DNA of 64,000 nt from NCBI GenBank assembly GCA_944472155.2, contig OX235271.1, positions 124,625,329 to 124,689,328 on the forward strand, in the 5' to 3' direction. Origin of the DNA: Trichobilharzia szidati. Its lineage: Eukaryota; Platyhelminthes; Trematoda; Strigeidida; Schistosomatidae. The notes under the pieces are model-generated. The model was not told the DNA's origin. It saw only the letters and a list, made by a program, of their open reading frames with translations, and made no database searches. Positions 1-11,130 of the stretch are shown one piece after another (position 1 is the first letter of the stretch; every line of letters starts with the position of its first letter). The position numbers and the translations under genes were made by a program.

Positions 1-2100
1 ACCCTCATAGGAATTGGGTTGCGAACAATCTGATTAAGTGTTGCTCACATTGTTTCGAAGCTATTTTCGTTGTTATCTATAACATGAATCCCTTAAACTA
101 GATTTTGTGCGAGAAATGCTTGCATCCTCATACAAATTGATATCCTGTTCAAGATACGAAACAGAATCACCTATTGCTGCAGTCAGAGACGTTACGGCTG
201 AGTTATACAGTCTTATTGCGTCCAGCCACCGAACATACACTCAAGTTCACCACGATAGCCAATCACCAAGCTCAGAGACCATATTTAAAGCTCAACTGAT
301 AGAATTCAGTCAGCACTGACATTAAGAATTAGTCAATCGACACTCGTCACACCCTCGTGACCAATCTTATCAAGACGCATATCGTGTGTTCACTTGATAA
401 TTTCAATCTTGTAAATAGAAACGGTGGTCACGTTCGAAAGCCATTTATGTACATGCGAACCAATACATAGTATCTATCACATATGCCTAGCACATAAAAA
501 TCTAGTTAGATTTCAGACACTATCATTAAACCAGCTAAATTTGGTCCAATACCTAACAGCGTGTTGTTTGTTTCTTGTTCGCACAAGTCAGTGATGTGTT
601 CTGACATTTTTGTTCATTTTTCAGTTAAATGGTCACTGGCTTAGCTACAATAAGACTCCAATCATATGAGGAGAGTATCATTGATAGTGAAGTAACTGAA
701 CAGAAATTCTAGAATCATGCAGTTTCTTCACACTATTGTGTATGTAAAGTTCGCTGGTCTAAGTATGCATGTGTGCTTCAGCTGCCAGAAGACCTGAAAT
801 TGTTAGGAGTGGGTAGTTAATAACGTCTTCAAGTTGCATGGTGTATAAATTCAGTATTATTTTCGTAATTAGAGTGTGCTGTAAGGTTTTCGCTGTCCAT
901 GAAGAACTTAATAAAATCCTGTATATGCTCTTAATCGAGGAACTCTTGATCTTTCATCTGTCATTTTACCACTAACATAGTGCATAAAATTCCCTGCGAA
1001 CTTAAATGAGAGCATTTAGATAACTAAGGTTCCACTAAATGAAACGTGTAGTATTGCTTTTATCCTTGATAAGTTTCATCATATTGTACTGAGTTAATGC
1101 TCTCATTGTATTGTGTATGTAATATATCTTCTTGGCTCTAAAATTGGGTAAAGTAGAATATTACGTGTACATTTTATACTAGTAAACGTTTGAAGATCAT
1201 TAGTACTAAGATTTACTATAGTTAAGTACCCAGGAACACTACCTAAAAATGCGTAATCCATGTGAAACATTATTTGATTATGATAAAGGAAAAACACAAT
1301 TTTTGTTCAGTGAACAAGCATTTCTTTTCAGCGACTTCATTTTCAGGCTGTACGGTCTTATTTACTCGATCAGTTCGCATATCATAAGAGTAAACATAAT
1401 TAACGTGACGTTTGAGAGGGTAGAGTTGAAGTGGGTGGATCATGAAATTCTAAAAGAATGAATTTAGTGAATTGATATTAAAATTTTAAAAGTAGGTTGT
1501 ACTGTCCAAAAAAATTCAAAATGAGATGATAACAGTAAAGAAAATCGAGGTATAGTGAAGTAGAATGAATTTAAATGATAAAATAGTTTTTACTCATGTA
1601 TAGCTAGGGCTTCGGTTATACATAAGTGGAGAAAACAAACTTTTGAGGTAACTGAATTTGGACCTGGAGATAAGTCTACAAGGCTTAAGGCTGAATGACG
1701 TGTTTCCAGAGTCTCCACAAGATAAGATACTTCGTCATCCTTTGCCGGCGTTTCGTCAACCTAACCAGTTAGTGTTCCGTAACGCTTTCCCAGAGAACAC
1801 GCTTATAAAGTTCAATGCCATCAGCTCCATAGGAGCGCGTAAGAGAATAGAGGCACACATACAAGCTGTAGTTTCTCCTTGATACGTTATCGAATCGTAA
1901 TTTGGTTGAAGAATGTTAATCGTGAATCAGCAGTATAAAAAGGGTATTAAATACATTTGTTGAGACAACTTTCAATCACTACAGCAGTATCACCTTTAAA
2001 CGCGAAACTCACAAATAGTGTCTTGTTTAGTGCTATGGTTTGGCCAGGAGCAATTTCTTCATGTTTCATTCAATAAAGCCTCTAGGATATCCTTTACTTA
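1..2100. other. no supported gene
   Basis: I see no gene or recognisable mobile element here. Reading frames are short. The only patch with somewhat richer base composition and a clean frame is at about 1658-1882 (plus, 74 codons); I do not recognise it and no splice sites frame it convincingly. Confidence 0.5.
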
Positions 2101-2104
2101 AGAG

Positions 2105-2367
2105 TATTGCACGAGAATTCAGACAGACAGAGACAGTATTGCACGAAGGTTTCCTAGTTCGATAGTATCAATAGAGCGAATCTTCCAAATTCTGGAGCAC
2201 AAACAACAGATTAGATTTTCTTTTCTATCTAGAGGTACCCAGCCAGTGAGGTAAGTGTACTGCCCACTACAGGCAGAATTTCGGTAGATTGAAAAGGTCA
2301 CTCTAGCCTGCCTTCTGTTTCGCATAACATCTAAAAAGTGGAATTCTACTCTTCGATAGGTCTTCAT
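2105..2367 (-). mobile_element. Penelope-like element, RT fragment
   Basis: The minus-strand frame ending at 2119 reads FHFLDVM, then SIYRNSACSGQYTYLTG, then a segment matching 'VPL..K..LI..L.SR...I'. This block follows the catalytic palm in Penelope-like reverse transcriptases and resembles their usual FLDVL...VYRKPT.TGQYL motif. Only about 80 codons remain; no palm motif or GIY-YIG domain is nearby, so this is a dead fragment. It lies in opposite orientation to the two larger Penelope-like copies in this window (about 20.2-21.65 kb and 49.0-50.1 kb) and cannot be part of them. Family assignment rests on motif recognition by eye. Confidence 0.65.
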
Positions 2368-2399
2368 AATAGTTGCAGTGTTTTAAATATTTTTGCTGA

Positions 2400-3600
2400 A
2401 TATGACTAGCTTTCTATTGTTTGTGTTTGGCTTCTTATTCTCTGCTAATGAATCTTCAGTGTTGATTAAAATATATGCACATTGATCAACTCTTCACTGC
2501 TTTCAAGTAATCTCAGTTTTACAAAATAGTGAAAAGTATGCACAACATTTTGGAACGTGTGACTTTAGTAATGTTTGTAGAATGGTGGTCATCGTCATTT
2601 CTGAAAGGAATTCTAATTAATTTCTTTATGCAATCTACTCTGAGGGAAACAGACGTAATTCATGAAGGTTTTATGGGCGTACAGCAGAACTATTTTCAGC
2701 AAGGTAGCATATGCATAATTCGTTACTATCTTAATATAACGCAGATTACTCCTTCAGTTAGAACAGCGACTGTTGATGAACGTGTTAAGAGGATCACTGA
2801 ATTTTAAACAAGTCACTGTTTTTTCCTGCCTACCTAAGATAATCATCTTTACGACTATCGTTAGACAGTGAACTTGTCGGCAAAAATTTATTTTAAGATT
2901 TTAGTATCCATTACATATTAATGAACATAAGTCAGCACAATGAGGAATTAATCCAATTATCTACCATACTACGTTATCTTATAAACAGGCAACAATTTTC
3001 TCTATTTCTAACGACAAAGTCCATTAGACCTGCACAATTAAATCTGTATAACATTTCCATACTAACTTTTCTGATGATGATAAAAATGCATTGATGACAA
3101 ATGTTGTCTTGGTGATACAGTAAAGTCTAAGAGTATTTCAAACATATGAGTATGAACGTGTCAAACCGTAGACACAATCCTAATCTACCAATACAGATGA
3201 GAATTCAACCAAACACTGAAAGCCACTCAGTCCGAAGTTACCAGAATAAATAAGTATTTAGTCGAAAGAATAAAGTTAATTCGCCAGAAATATTAGATCC
3301 CTGCATCAATCCAGGAAAGCATTTGAAGTGGTTGGAAAAGTCCACATACTATAACTGTTAAGCACTAACGCTTGACGCTAGTGTTCTATATTTACCAAAG
3401 AAACTGTAATGAAATTTCATCTCGAAATGCGTTATTTATGCATGACCAATTCACTGCATATCTATTTTCCTTGTTTATTATGTTCAGGGATATTTGTCAA
3501 CATTTTCGACCTTGTTTCCTTTTTCCTCATTACTATTTTTGGTTGGATTTATTTTGGAAATAATCCTGTTTTAAACTGCATCATTTTGAACAACGGTTTG
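2400..3600. other. no supported gene
   Basis: AT-rich sequence with short frames only. I recognise nothing coding and no structured repeat. Confidence 0.5.
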
Positions 3601-3604
3601 TGTA

Positions 3605-3700
3605 GTTTGGAATGGTACCATCATTTATTCCGTCAGTTTCTCTTCGGCTGAGTAGAATCTAGAAAATAAATTAAGTGTATGTACAGAGAAATTTTAACAT
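3605..3700 (+). repeat. inverted-repeat arm, left (~90 bp)
   Basis: The stretch starting tggtaccatcattta and ending near tgtacagagaaattt is matched, with substitutions and small gaps, by the reverse complement of about 5345-5445. Both arms contain the TGGTACCATCA core and an attaagt...acagagaaa end. They may be ends of a decayed DNA transposon or two copies of one dispersed repeat inserted in opposite directions. Confidence 0.55.
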
Positions 3701-5344
3701 ATTTAAAAAGGTGATATGCCAGTTAACAGAAGACTTCAAAATTGATAAACAGTGCTCAGAAATTACATTTATCTGTATCTTATAAACAGAAGGTTCGAGT
3801 TTAAACAAAATAAAGTCAGAGAATTATCATAAATGTCTGGATACGATAGAAAAGGGATCGCACAATAAATATAACAGGTTAATGATGTGATAGGTAACTA
3901 AACGGTTGCTGAGTGATGTGATGAGTTCAACTCAAATCATAGAAATGAAATCATAATATGGTAAGAATGGGGAAGGTTAAAGCTAAGGATTACATAACCA
4001 AATTTAAGGAAGAGTGAGGACTTCGGGTTAGCAGGGCATTGAAACACTTATAGGTGCTTCTTTTGAACACATACATAGTGTTCGACAACGACTTCTGCAA
4101 ACTAGTGAGAAACTGAATAATATGGTTTATTGATATTCTCAAGTAATTTCAGGCTATCCATCACAGGACCCATATCGATGAGATGTCTACCAATAGCACC
4201 CCTGAAAGCGTTTTTACCCTGAGACGTAGGCCTTTTGTTACATATTCAAAGAATCAAAGTAGTGGTCTTCCTCTTCTTCCAATTTAACTGCAAATTTGTA
4301 TACATAGTTATAGTTAACATGGAAAGGCTATCTGTCGATTTTTGATTCCATCAAAGTGTATATTGCTGGATAAACGATAATAAGCTTGGATGTAGTGTAG
4401 GTTCTGGCTAGTAAAGTATTCATTCTCATGCTGAGAATTCCTGTAATCAAGTTGTACGAATATAGGCTTCTTGTTAACTGATTCGCTTCGCGCTTAAATC
4501 TTCAGATATTTCGTGCTTGTCAATGAATTTCTGAGGGTAGCCACTACTTTTCAAAATCTCAAGATTCAGAAATTCTTCTAATTTCTCTGTACAGCAGGTT
4601 CGTTTGACTTTGCATAGCAGAGTTTTAATCAATGCCCGTTTATAGCTAATCGGACGAAACTACTGAGATTTAAGTATCGTGCTGTACACGTAGACTTCCG
4701 CTGAATGGATCTTTTAGAACTGCCATCTCGCAAGCATTCCATAGCGATATTAAGAAAACGAAACTTCTCATTACAGCCTTGTTTTCCCAAGATTAGGTGT
4801 AAAGATGCCTGCTAATGCAGAGTTTGGTGGACTGACCATAGTTACACCATCTAGTTTACGGTAAAGACACATTAGTAGTAGACTTTTAAATTCTTAATTT
4901 AGAGAAATCGATACTCTTTAGTGCTGCTCCAAAAGTATTTTTAAGTGGTTAGTAGTTTAAGACGTTGACCAGTTTAGACATGAAACAACTCTTCTTATCT
5001 TCATCCATTGGACTCAGATTACTCAGCTGTTATATTGGGTTCTACAATTGGGCTTTTACATTGATTCTTTTGGTAAATTTTACCTGAAATTTGAATCCAA
5101 GTTAAATGGTTTCAGTTTAATTTCAGGCTTGACAGGTTATAGATATACTTCGCGGGGTTTCCTGGAAAACCATAACACAGTTTCTCCTTTATCTAGGAAC
5201 TGAATAGAGTTCTGTTAAAATCTATACATCTTTTATACTAAAGCTCTTGAATGAATCTGATCCGGCATAAGCTATTCAAACTATTAATCACTGTCTTTTA
5301 ATTGTGATGTCACCTGTTAACTGAAATTATGTCACCACTGCAAA
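3701..5344. other. spacer between inverted-repeat arms, no gene seen
   Basis: No frame resembling a transposase or other known protein is visible on either strand. If the flanking arms are terminal repeats, this would be a non-autonomous or fully decayed interior. Confidence 0.4.
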
Positions 5345-5445
5345 TATGTTGAGGTTTCTCTGTGCACTTACTTAATTAATATGTTTCAGGATGTACGCAG
5401 ATGAAGGGAAACTGATGAAATAAGTGATGGTACCATCTATTATTG
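5345..5445 (-). repeat. inverted-repeat arm, right (~90 bp)
   Basis: The reverse complement carries the same TGGTACCATCA core and downstream sequence as the arm at 3605-3700. It lies about 400 bp outside the CsRn1-like LTR retrotransposon. Confidence 0.55.
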
Positions 5446-5854
5446 GACAAACAGCTGCCGACTCTTTCTTCAAATTCACTAAATGGAATATTTTTATTAA
5501 ATACCATCATACTTACACTGCTGTTTCTTTTTTTTCTGATGATTAATCTGATACATTTTGTTTTATCTCTTGCAATGTATTCTTGACTATAAAGCTGATG
5601 TAAACTAAAGTCAAATGACACCTGTAAAACTCCGAAATTTCATTCATATTATGCTTAGAATCAAATAGTGTTATCATAACCATTTATCAATCAATAACTC
5701 GATAAGTCATATGTGAATAAATGTATTCAAGGATTATATTGGAATTATGCCAATTTTTAAACTATAAACAATATTTATTATTCTTCGAATTTGAGATGAA
5801 GAAAGATTAGGAATTGTTCAATAATTATCTCTTAGGTGATTCTCATTAAGCATA

Positions 5855-5859
5855 GGCTT
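5855..5859. repeat. target-site duplication GGCTT, left copy
   Basis: GGCTT directly abuts the outer edge of the left LTR. The same five bases follow the right LTR at 11126-11130. Five bases is a usual target-site duplication length for Ty3/gypsy integrases. Confidence 0.75.
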
Positions 5860-6161
5860 ATTGCGTGTTCTATTTGACTAAATGAGCGTACACGTATTTC
5901 CTAGTACTTCTTCACGTTTATCAATGTGCGCAGACGTTGTGGCTACTTGACGCCCACAACGTAAAATCAGAAGGCACTTGTGAAGAGTGTAATCGTGTAT
6001 TATAGCCGTAGTCAAATTTCGAAAAAGTATCAAGGTAACGTTCAACAGTAAATTGGCAAATGTTTACGAAGTACATATAAAATCGGTATGTGTAAACATA
6101 TAATATGAGTATGCGAATTAGATTAAAAACGTATGTTTATAGTTGGTACAGGGGTACTACA
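5860..6161 (-). repeat. 3' LTR of CsRn1-like retrotransposon (302 bp)
   Basis: By eye this is identical over its whole length to 10824-11125. In element orientation it starts TGTAGTACCCC and ends ACACGCAAT. If the conventional TG...CA ends are used the LTR is 300 bp (5862-6161), but the target duplication then sits two bases away. Identical LTRs indicate a recent insertion, because the two copies are made from one template and diverge afterwards. Confidence 0.92.
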
Positions 6162-6164
6162 TAA

Positions 6165-6174
6165 TTCCCCCACC
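6165..6174 (-). promoter_or_regulatory. polypurine tract of CsRn1-like element
   Basis: In element orientation GGTGGGGGAA lies three bases upstream of the 3' LTR start. This is the expected place and composition for the plus-strand primer of reverse transcription. Confidence 0.75.
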
Positions 6175-6578
6175 AGAACACTGAAATATAAAAAAAATAC
6201 ATTTAAGTGTTCGACAATAACATGCATCAGCGTAATACGTAACAGTTACAGTACACAGAAAGCGATTTATTAAGCTGAAAAAATGAGCAATTTAATGCGG
6301 TCAATAAGGCCGATAATAATTGCGATAATAAAACAAAAAATAGGATTGATGATCGTGGTAGAATATATAAGGAATGATACAATCGGCCGGGGATCTGTAG
6401 TCTGTATACGGAAACGATACGTGAATATTAAGCGCTATATGATTAAATGTAATAATACAGGAAATATCAATGTTAACATAGTAGTGACGTGATTGACGTA
6501 TGAAGATATTAATCAGTTAAATGTGTAGTCAAATGACAATTACGAATAAAGATAATAAAAATGAAAATTCGTAATAAG
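6175..6578. other. element 3' untranslated segment
   Basis: About 400 bp between the Gag-Pol stop codon and the polypurine tract. There is no further retroviral-type frame; a 69-codon plus-strand frame here looks like chance. No env-like gene is present. Confidence 0.6.
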
Positions 6579-9500
6579 TTATATTTTGATGATTTGCACA
6601 TAACGTTTAGGCCAATGAACTCTCCTACCAGAGCGTGTAGTTTTCATAGGTTTCTCTGGCGACGTTGAAGCTTGCGTGGATGTAGGTTTTGGAACGTCGT
6701 TCAGCTGATCTTTATCGTTGTCTTCGAAATCGTCGATGAACGCTGGTTTGACTCTGTCGACACTGATGGCTTCTGCTTTATTCAGTCGTTCTATCGTGAT
6801 AACTTTATCATTTCTATTTAGAACCTTGAATGGGCCATCGTAAGCGGGTTGAAGTGGTCGTTGTACACCCTCTCTCCTGACAAAGACGTGAGTGCAATCT
6901 GTCAGTTGTGGTGGGATGTATGACGTTCGTTCCTGCTGGCGTGGAAGTGATATCTTAAGTTCGTTCATGTATTGTTTTAGCTGGTGCACATAACCAGTCA
7001 TATCTTGTGGAACTTGGTTACCTGGGGTGAAAAATTCTCCTGGTAGTCGTAATGTTGTTCCATAGACTAGTTCGGAAACACAGCAGCCAATATCTTTCTT
7101 TAGAGCAGATCGTATACCAAGCAATACCAGGGGGAGTTTGGTTGACCAGTCGTTTTGAGTCAAAGAAACAGCGAGCGCAGCTTTGAGTTGTCGATGAAGG
7201 CGTTCAACCATGCCGTTGGAACTAGGATGGTAGGCGGTTGTTCGTATTCGTTTGATGCCAAGTAATTCAGTTAGCTGGTTAAAAAGTCGGCTTTCAAACT
7301 GAGCACCTCTGTCCGTAGTGATAATGGATGGGACACCAAAGTTAGCTATCCAGTTTTCGACCAAAGCTTTAGCTACCGTTTCAGCGGAGACGTCGGCTAT
7401 CGGAACTGCTACAGGCCAACGAGTGAATCTATCGATGCAAGTTAGAATGTAGTTGCAACCATTGGAAGGAGGTAGTGGACCAACTATGTCTACATGTATA
7501 TGTTCAAATCTAGAGTCAGGGTTAGGAAAGCGACCAAGTGGTGCATTGGTATGACGGTTGATTTTGACTCTTTGACAAGACAAGCAATTTCGTGTCCACT
7601 TCTTAACATCGCTATTAATGTTCGGCCATATAAATCTTTCTTTTATTAGTTTGATAGTAGCGCTGACACCGGGATGAGACAAGTTATGTAACTTCTCGAA
7701 TACTGTATGTTTCATAGCTGCTGGAACGAAGGGTCGATATTTACCCGTAGAGGTGTCGCAGATTATTTTTGTCGTGCCAAAAGGAATTGCGTCTAGCTTT
7801 AAAGATGTTGTTTTAGAAGACATGATCTTTTTTAGTTCGGCATCATCTCGTTGTAGGTTTGAGAGACGTTCGTAGTCGATGTCTGGGCATACAATGTTGT
7901 CAATGTGCACACGTGATAAAGCGTCTGCCACTTCATTGTTTTTACCCTTTACATGTCGCAGATCGGAGGTGAACTGAGATATAAACTCGAGATGTTGTAG
8001 TTCGCGCGGAGAGTAGTTATCCTGTTTTGCTGATAAGGCTTTCGTTAGAGCTTTATGGTCTGTAAAGACAGTAAAAGCTGTACCTTCCAGCATATGTCGG
8101 AAGTGCTTGATTGCTAAATAAACAGCCAATAACTCTCTACCAAAAGTGCTATAGCGGCATTGAGTAGGATTCAGTCGTTTCGAAAAGAATGCAGGAGGTT
8201 GCCATTCGCCGTGTACCTGTTGTTGTAAAACTGCCCCGATGGCAACGTCTGAAGCGTCTGTCATGAGAGACAGAGGAGCGTCATTTTGACGTCTGACCAA
8301 GAGTGTCTTGTCACTTAACAATTGTTTGACATTTTCGAATGCTTTAACAGCTTCTGCGGGCAAATGGAATGAACGACTATGTCCACGTAAGCAATCGGTT
8401 AATGGTTGTAAAGCTTTGGCACAGTTCGGGATAAAACGCCGGTAAAAATTAACGAGACCCAAAAATCGTCGTAATTTCTTAAAAGAATCTGGTAATGGAT
8501 AATCTTTGATAGCTTGTACGTCATCAGGGACTGGTCTGATTCCTTGGCTATCGATTAAATGACCGAGAAATTTCAGTGAGGTCTTACCAAATTCGCATTT
8601 GTCTAAGTTGATCGTCATGCCGTATTGGTTAAGTCTTTCAAACACAGTCTTCACATGTTTCAAATGCTCGGCTTCGTCTGCACTTGCAATTAGTAAGTCG
8701 TCGATGTATGCGTAGACGAAAGGGAGACCACGGAGTACTTGGTCAATTAGGCGTTGGAATGTCTGAGCTGCGTTCATCAGTCCGAAGGGCATGCGTACGA
8801 ATTCGTATAAACCGAATGGTGTGGTAATGGCGGTTTTCGGAACGTCATCCGGGTGGATGGGGATATGATGATACGCTCGGACCAGATCGATTTTAGAGAA
8901 AACTTTAACATTTGGTAAGTTGCTAGCAAAATCGTGGATGTGTGGTATTGGGTATCTATCAGGTACCGTTTGCTTGTTTAAAGCTCGATAATCACCACAC
9001 GGCCGTATTTCACCAGAAGACTTTTTGGGTACCATGTGAAGCGGTGAAGACCAAGAGCTGTTGGATGGTCGAATAATACCAAGCTCTAGCATTTTATCGA
9101 ACTCTGTTTTGGCAATTTTAAGTCGATATGGGTCAAGGCGTCGTGGATGTGCAAAAACTGGCGGTCCAGTGGTTTTAATATGATGAACCACATGATGCTT
9201 CGGTTCTGTTCCTCGAAAAGAAGGTTTCAAAAGGTCGGGAAACTGATTTAACAAATTGGTATATGGAGATGCTGGTGTGCGTGTGACCATCAAGTTCAGT
9301 GATGATGCACGGCTAATCGTACCAGCAATGTACGTTTTATTGAGCGAATCTATTAGCTTGGGGCTTATCGGATCAACTAACAGTTTGTGTTGCTGCAGAA
9401 AATCAATACCGAGGATTGGGGATGGGACGTCTGCAATGATGAAAGACCAAGTGTAGGTATTCTTTAAACCAAAATCTAAAGTCATTCGTTTACTTCCATA

Positions 9501-10493
9501 TGTAACAATACTGGACTGATTAACAGCTTGGAGCGTAACTGCTGGGTCAGGATGTTGACGTTCCTGTGTAGACGGAGGGAGAACACTCACCTCTGCTCCT
9601 GTGTCAACTAAGAATGTAGTACCGGTATTTTTATCTGTTACATAAAACAAACGACTGTTAGATTGTAGGTTGCCAACAGTATTTTTTACACATGACGATA
9701 TATCTTTTGGTTTAGTCTGAAAGTTACAAGGTGAACGGCACCGTCGTGCTTTGCTTCCATAACTACGGTGATACCAGCAAATATTATCGCGATGTAGTGA
9801 CGTGCTAGGGGATCGAGAAAGACGTCGACGAGACGAGCTTCTAGAACGGCTTGGTTGTGTGCGTGTAGTCAGTTTTGCTAACTGACTCAGTAAGGTGTCG
9901 ACTTTGTGTTCTAGAGTCTGTATTCTATCGTGAGTGTCTGGTATTCTGCTGGTGGAAGCGACAGATTGAGGTGTTGACCTCTCGTACATGCGATCCGCGA
10001 TTTCGGTGAGCCTTTCTATGTCAATGTCGTCATCTCCGAAAGCAAGAACCTGCTGGATGTTTGCGGGAAGTCGTCGCAGCCAGATTTGATAAAAGAGACG
10101 TTTGTCGATTTCTCTTCCGGCAACTAGGCTTTGCATATGCCTCATGAGTTGAGATGGGGTTTTATCCCCTAACTCAACATTGCTCAACAGGCGATCGAGT
10201 GCTTGCCTATCTGAAAGCGAAGTGCATCGCAGTACCTCTTCCTTCAACTTGTCGTAAGGTGCTTCCGTGCTGGGTTGAACGATGTTTTGCCGTACCTGTT
10301 CGGCGACTTCGTCTGGTAGTACTGTACTCAAAATGCCAAATTTAGCCGTCTGTGACGTGAGCTTATTGCTAGCCAAATAATGTTCCAGTCGAGCAAACCA
10401 AAGATGAGGGTCTCTGGGCTTAAAAACTGGTACAGTAAGAGAGATAGTACTAACAGATCCCAGCTCTAAGTTATCAGAGGTATTGGAAGACAT
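6579..10493 (-). CDS. Gag-Pol polyprotein of CsRn1-like Ty3/gypsy retrotransposon
   Basis: One uninterrupted frame of about 1304 codons. I chose the ATG at 10493; the frame stays open a few codons upstream, but from a TTG. Order of domains (approximate residues): Gag with a Ser/Arg-rich stretch and a CHCC finger (CWYH...CRSPC, about 240-257), the hallmark of the CsRn1 clade; aspartic protease (DTGAEV, about 300); reverse transcriptase with palm YIDD (about 597); RNase H (TDAS near 745, TDHKAL later); integrase with an HHCC finger (HNLSHPG...CLSCQRV), DDE acidic residues ([22 protein letters not shown]); then a GPY/F-like region ending in a basic tail. All catalytic motifs look intact, so the copy may be able to transpose. 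Gag and Pol are fused in one frame. It acts in cytoplasmic particles and, through the integrase, on chromosomal DNA. Confidence 0.95.
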   Translation of the reverse strand: MSSNTSDNLELGSVSTISLTVPVFKPRDPHLWFARLEHYLASNKLTSQTAKFGILSTVLPDEVAEQVRQNIVQPSTEAPYDKLKEEVLRCTSLSDRQALDRLLSNVELGDKTPSQLMRHMQSLVAGREIDKRLFYQIWLRRLPANIQQVLAFGDDDIDIERLTEIADRMYERSTPQSVASTSRIPDTHDRIQTLEHKVDTLLSQLAKLTTRTQPSRSRSSSRRRLSRSPSTSLHRDNICWYHRSYGSKARRCRSPCNFQTKPKDISSCVKNTVGNLQSNSRLFYVTDKNTGTTFLVDTGAEVSVLPPSTQERQHPDPAVTLQAVNQSSIVTYGSKRMTLDFGLKNTYTWSFIIADVPSPILGIDFLQQHKLLVDPISPKLIDSLNKTYIAGTISRASSLNLMVTRTPASPYTNLLNQFPDLLKPSFRGTEPKHHVVHHIKTTGPPVFAHPRRLDPYRLKIAKTEFDKMLELGIIRPSNSSWSSPLHMVPKKSSGEIRPCGDYRALNKQTVPDRYPIPHIHDFASNLPNVKVFSKIDLVRAYHHIPIHPDDVPKTAITTPFGLYEFVRMPFGLMNAAQTFQRLIDQVLRGLPFVYAYIDDLLIASADEAEHLKHVKTVFERLNQYGMTINLDKCEFGKTSLKFLGHLIDSQGIRPVPDDVQAIKDYPLPDSFKKLRRFLGLVNFYRRFIPNCAKALQPLTDCLRGHSRSFHLPAEAVKAFENVKQLLSDKTLLVRRQNDAPLSLMTDASDVAIGAVLQQQVHGEWQPPAFFSKRLNPTQCRYSTFGRELLAVYLAIKHFRHMLEGTAFTVFTDHKALTKALSAKQDNYSPRELQHLEFISQFTSDLRHVKGKNNEVADALSRVHIDNIVCPDIDYERLSNLQRDDAELKKIMSSKTTSLKLDAIPFGTTKIICDTSTGKYRPFVPAAMKHTVFEKLHNLSHPGVSATIKLIKERFIWPNINSDVKKWTRNCLSCQRVKINRHTNAPLGRFPNPDSRFEHIHVDIVGPLPPSNGCNYILTCIDRFTRWPVAVPIADVSAETVAKALVENWIANFGVPSIITTDRGAQFESRLFNQLTELLGIKRIRTTAYHPSSNGMVERLHRQLKAALAVSLTQNDWSTKLPLVLLGIRSALKKDIGCCVSELVYGTTLRLPGEFFTPGNQVPQDMTGYVHQLKQYMNELKISLPRQQERTSYIPPQLTDCTHVFVRREGVQRPLQPAYDGPFKVLNRNDKVITIERLNKAEAISVDRVKPAFIDDFEDNDKDQLNDVPKPTSTQASTSPEKPMKTTRSGRRVHWPKRYVQIIKI

Positions 10494-10634
10494 GTTACAA
10501 TTCGTAAACAAAGTGGTTTAAGAGTAGCAAAATGACAAAATTTGTGCACAATAAGAATACGGCAAAACAGAAAAAATGCAATGCAGGTGCTTACCACAAA
10601 TTACTGCAGGTTGTGCTATGAGCAAACACAAGAA

Positions 10635-10706
10635 TGAGTTCGAATTGTTTAATAAATATATAGATCCGCGTGAGTTCGAATTGTTTAATAAATATATAGA
10701 TCCGCG
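10635..10706 (-). repeat. perfect tandem duplication, 2 x 36 bp, in element leader
   Basis: The unit beginning tgagttcgaattg and ending agatccgcg occurs twice in a row, 10635-10670 and 10671-10706, with no differences that I can see. It sits in the untranslated leader between the PBS and the Gag start. A recent replication or reverse-transcription slip is the simplest origin. Confidence 0.85.
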
Positions 10707-10760
10707 AAAGTTAGAGTTTTTAATAATCCAGTAAGTGTAACAACGCGTCGAGGTCAAAAG

Positions 10761-10823
10761 TCGTCGTCGGAGTCAGCAATTTGTCGTCGGGATCAGCAAG
10801 TTATCGTCGGGGCTCACCAATTT
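10761..10823 (-). repeat. three tandem PBS-like units (~21 bp each)
   Basis: In element orientation, reading away from the 5' LTR, the units begin TTGGTGAGCCCCGACGA, TTGCTGATCCCGACGA and TTGCTGACTCCGACGA. The first is the presumed primer site; the next two are diverged copies of it. See the matching finding. Confidence 0.75.
10805..10819 (-). promoter_or_regulatory. primer-binding site, tRNA-Trp-like
   Basis: TGGTGAGCCCCGACG lies four bases inside the 5' LTR. It matches the complement of the animal tRNA-Trp 3' end (TGGTGACCCCGACG) except for one extra base. tRNA-Trp priming is known for CsRn1-clade elements, so clade and primer agree. Confidence 0.75.
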
Positions 10824-11125
10824 ATTGCGTGTTCTATTTGACTAAATGAGCGTACACGTATTTCCTAGTACTTCTTCACGTTTATCAATGTGCGCAGACG
10901 TTGTGGCTACTTGACGCCCACAACGTAAAATCAGAAGGCACTTGTGAAGAGTGTAATCGTGTATTATAGCCGTAGTCAAATTTCGAAAAAGTATCAAGGT
11001 AACGTTCAACAGTAAATTGGCAAATGTTTACGAAGTACATATAAAATCGGTATGTGTAAACATATAATATGAGTATGCGAATTAGATTAAAAACGTATGT
11101 TTATAGTTGGTACAGGGGTACTACA
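10824..11125 (-). repeat. 5' LTR of CsRn1-like retrotransposon (302 bp)
   Basis: Identical by eye to 5860-6161. It should contain the element promoter and transcription start; I could not place a TATA box with confidence. It is followed at 11126-11130 by GGCTT, the second target-site duplicate. Confidence 0.92.
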
Positions 11126-11130
11126 GGCTT

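Noticed and set aside
9256..10345. Plus-strand frames inside the CsRn1-like Gag-Pol
   Set aside because: Antisense shadows of the long polyprotein frame.
10493..10511. Upstream extension of the Gag-Pol start to 10511
   Set aside because: The codon at 10511 is TTG (caa on the plus strand); the first ATG in frame is at 10493, so I used that.
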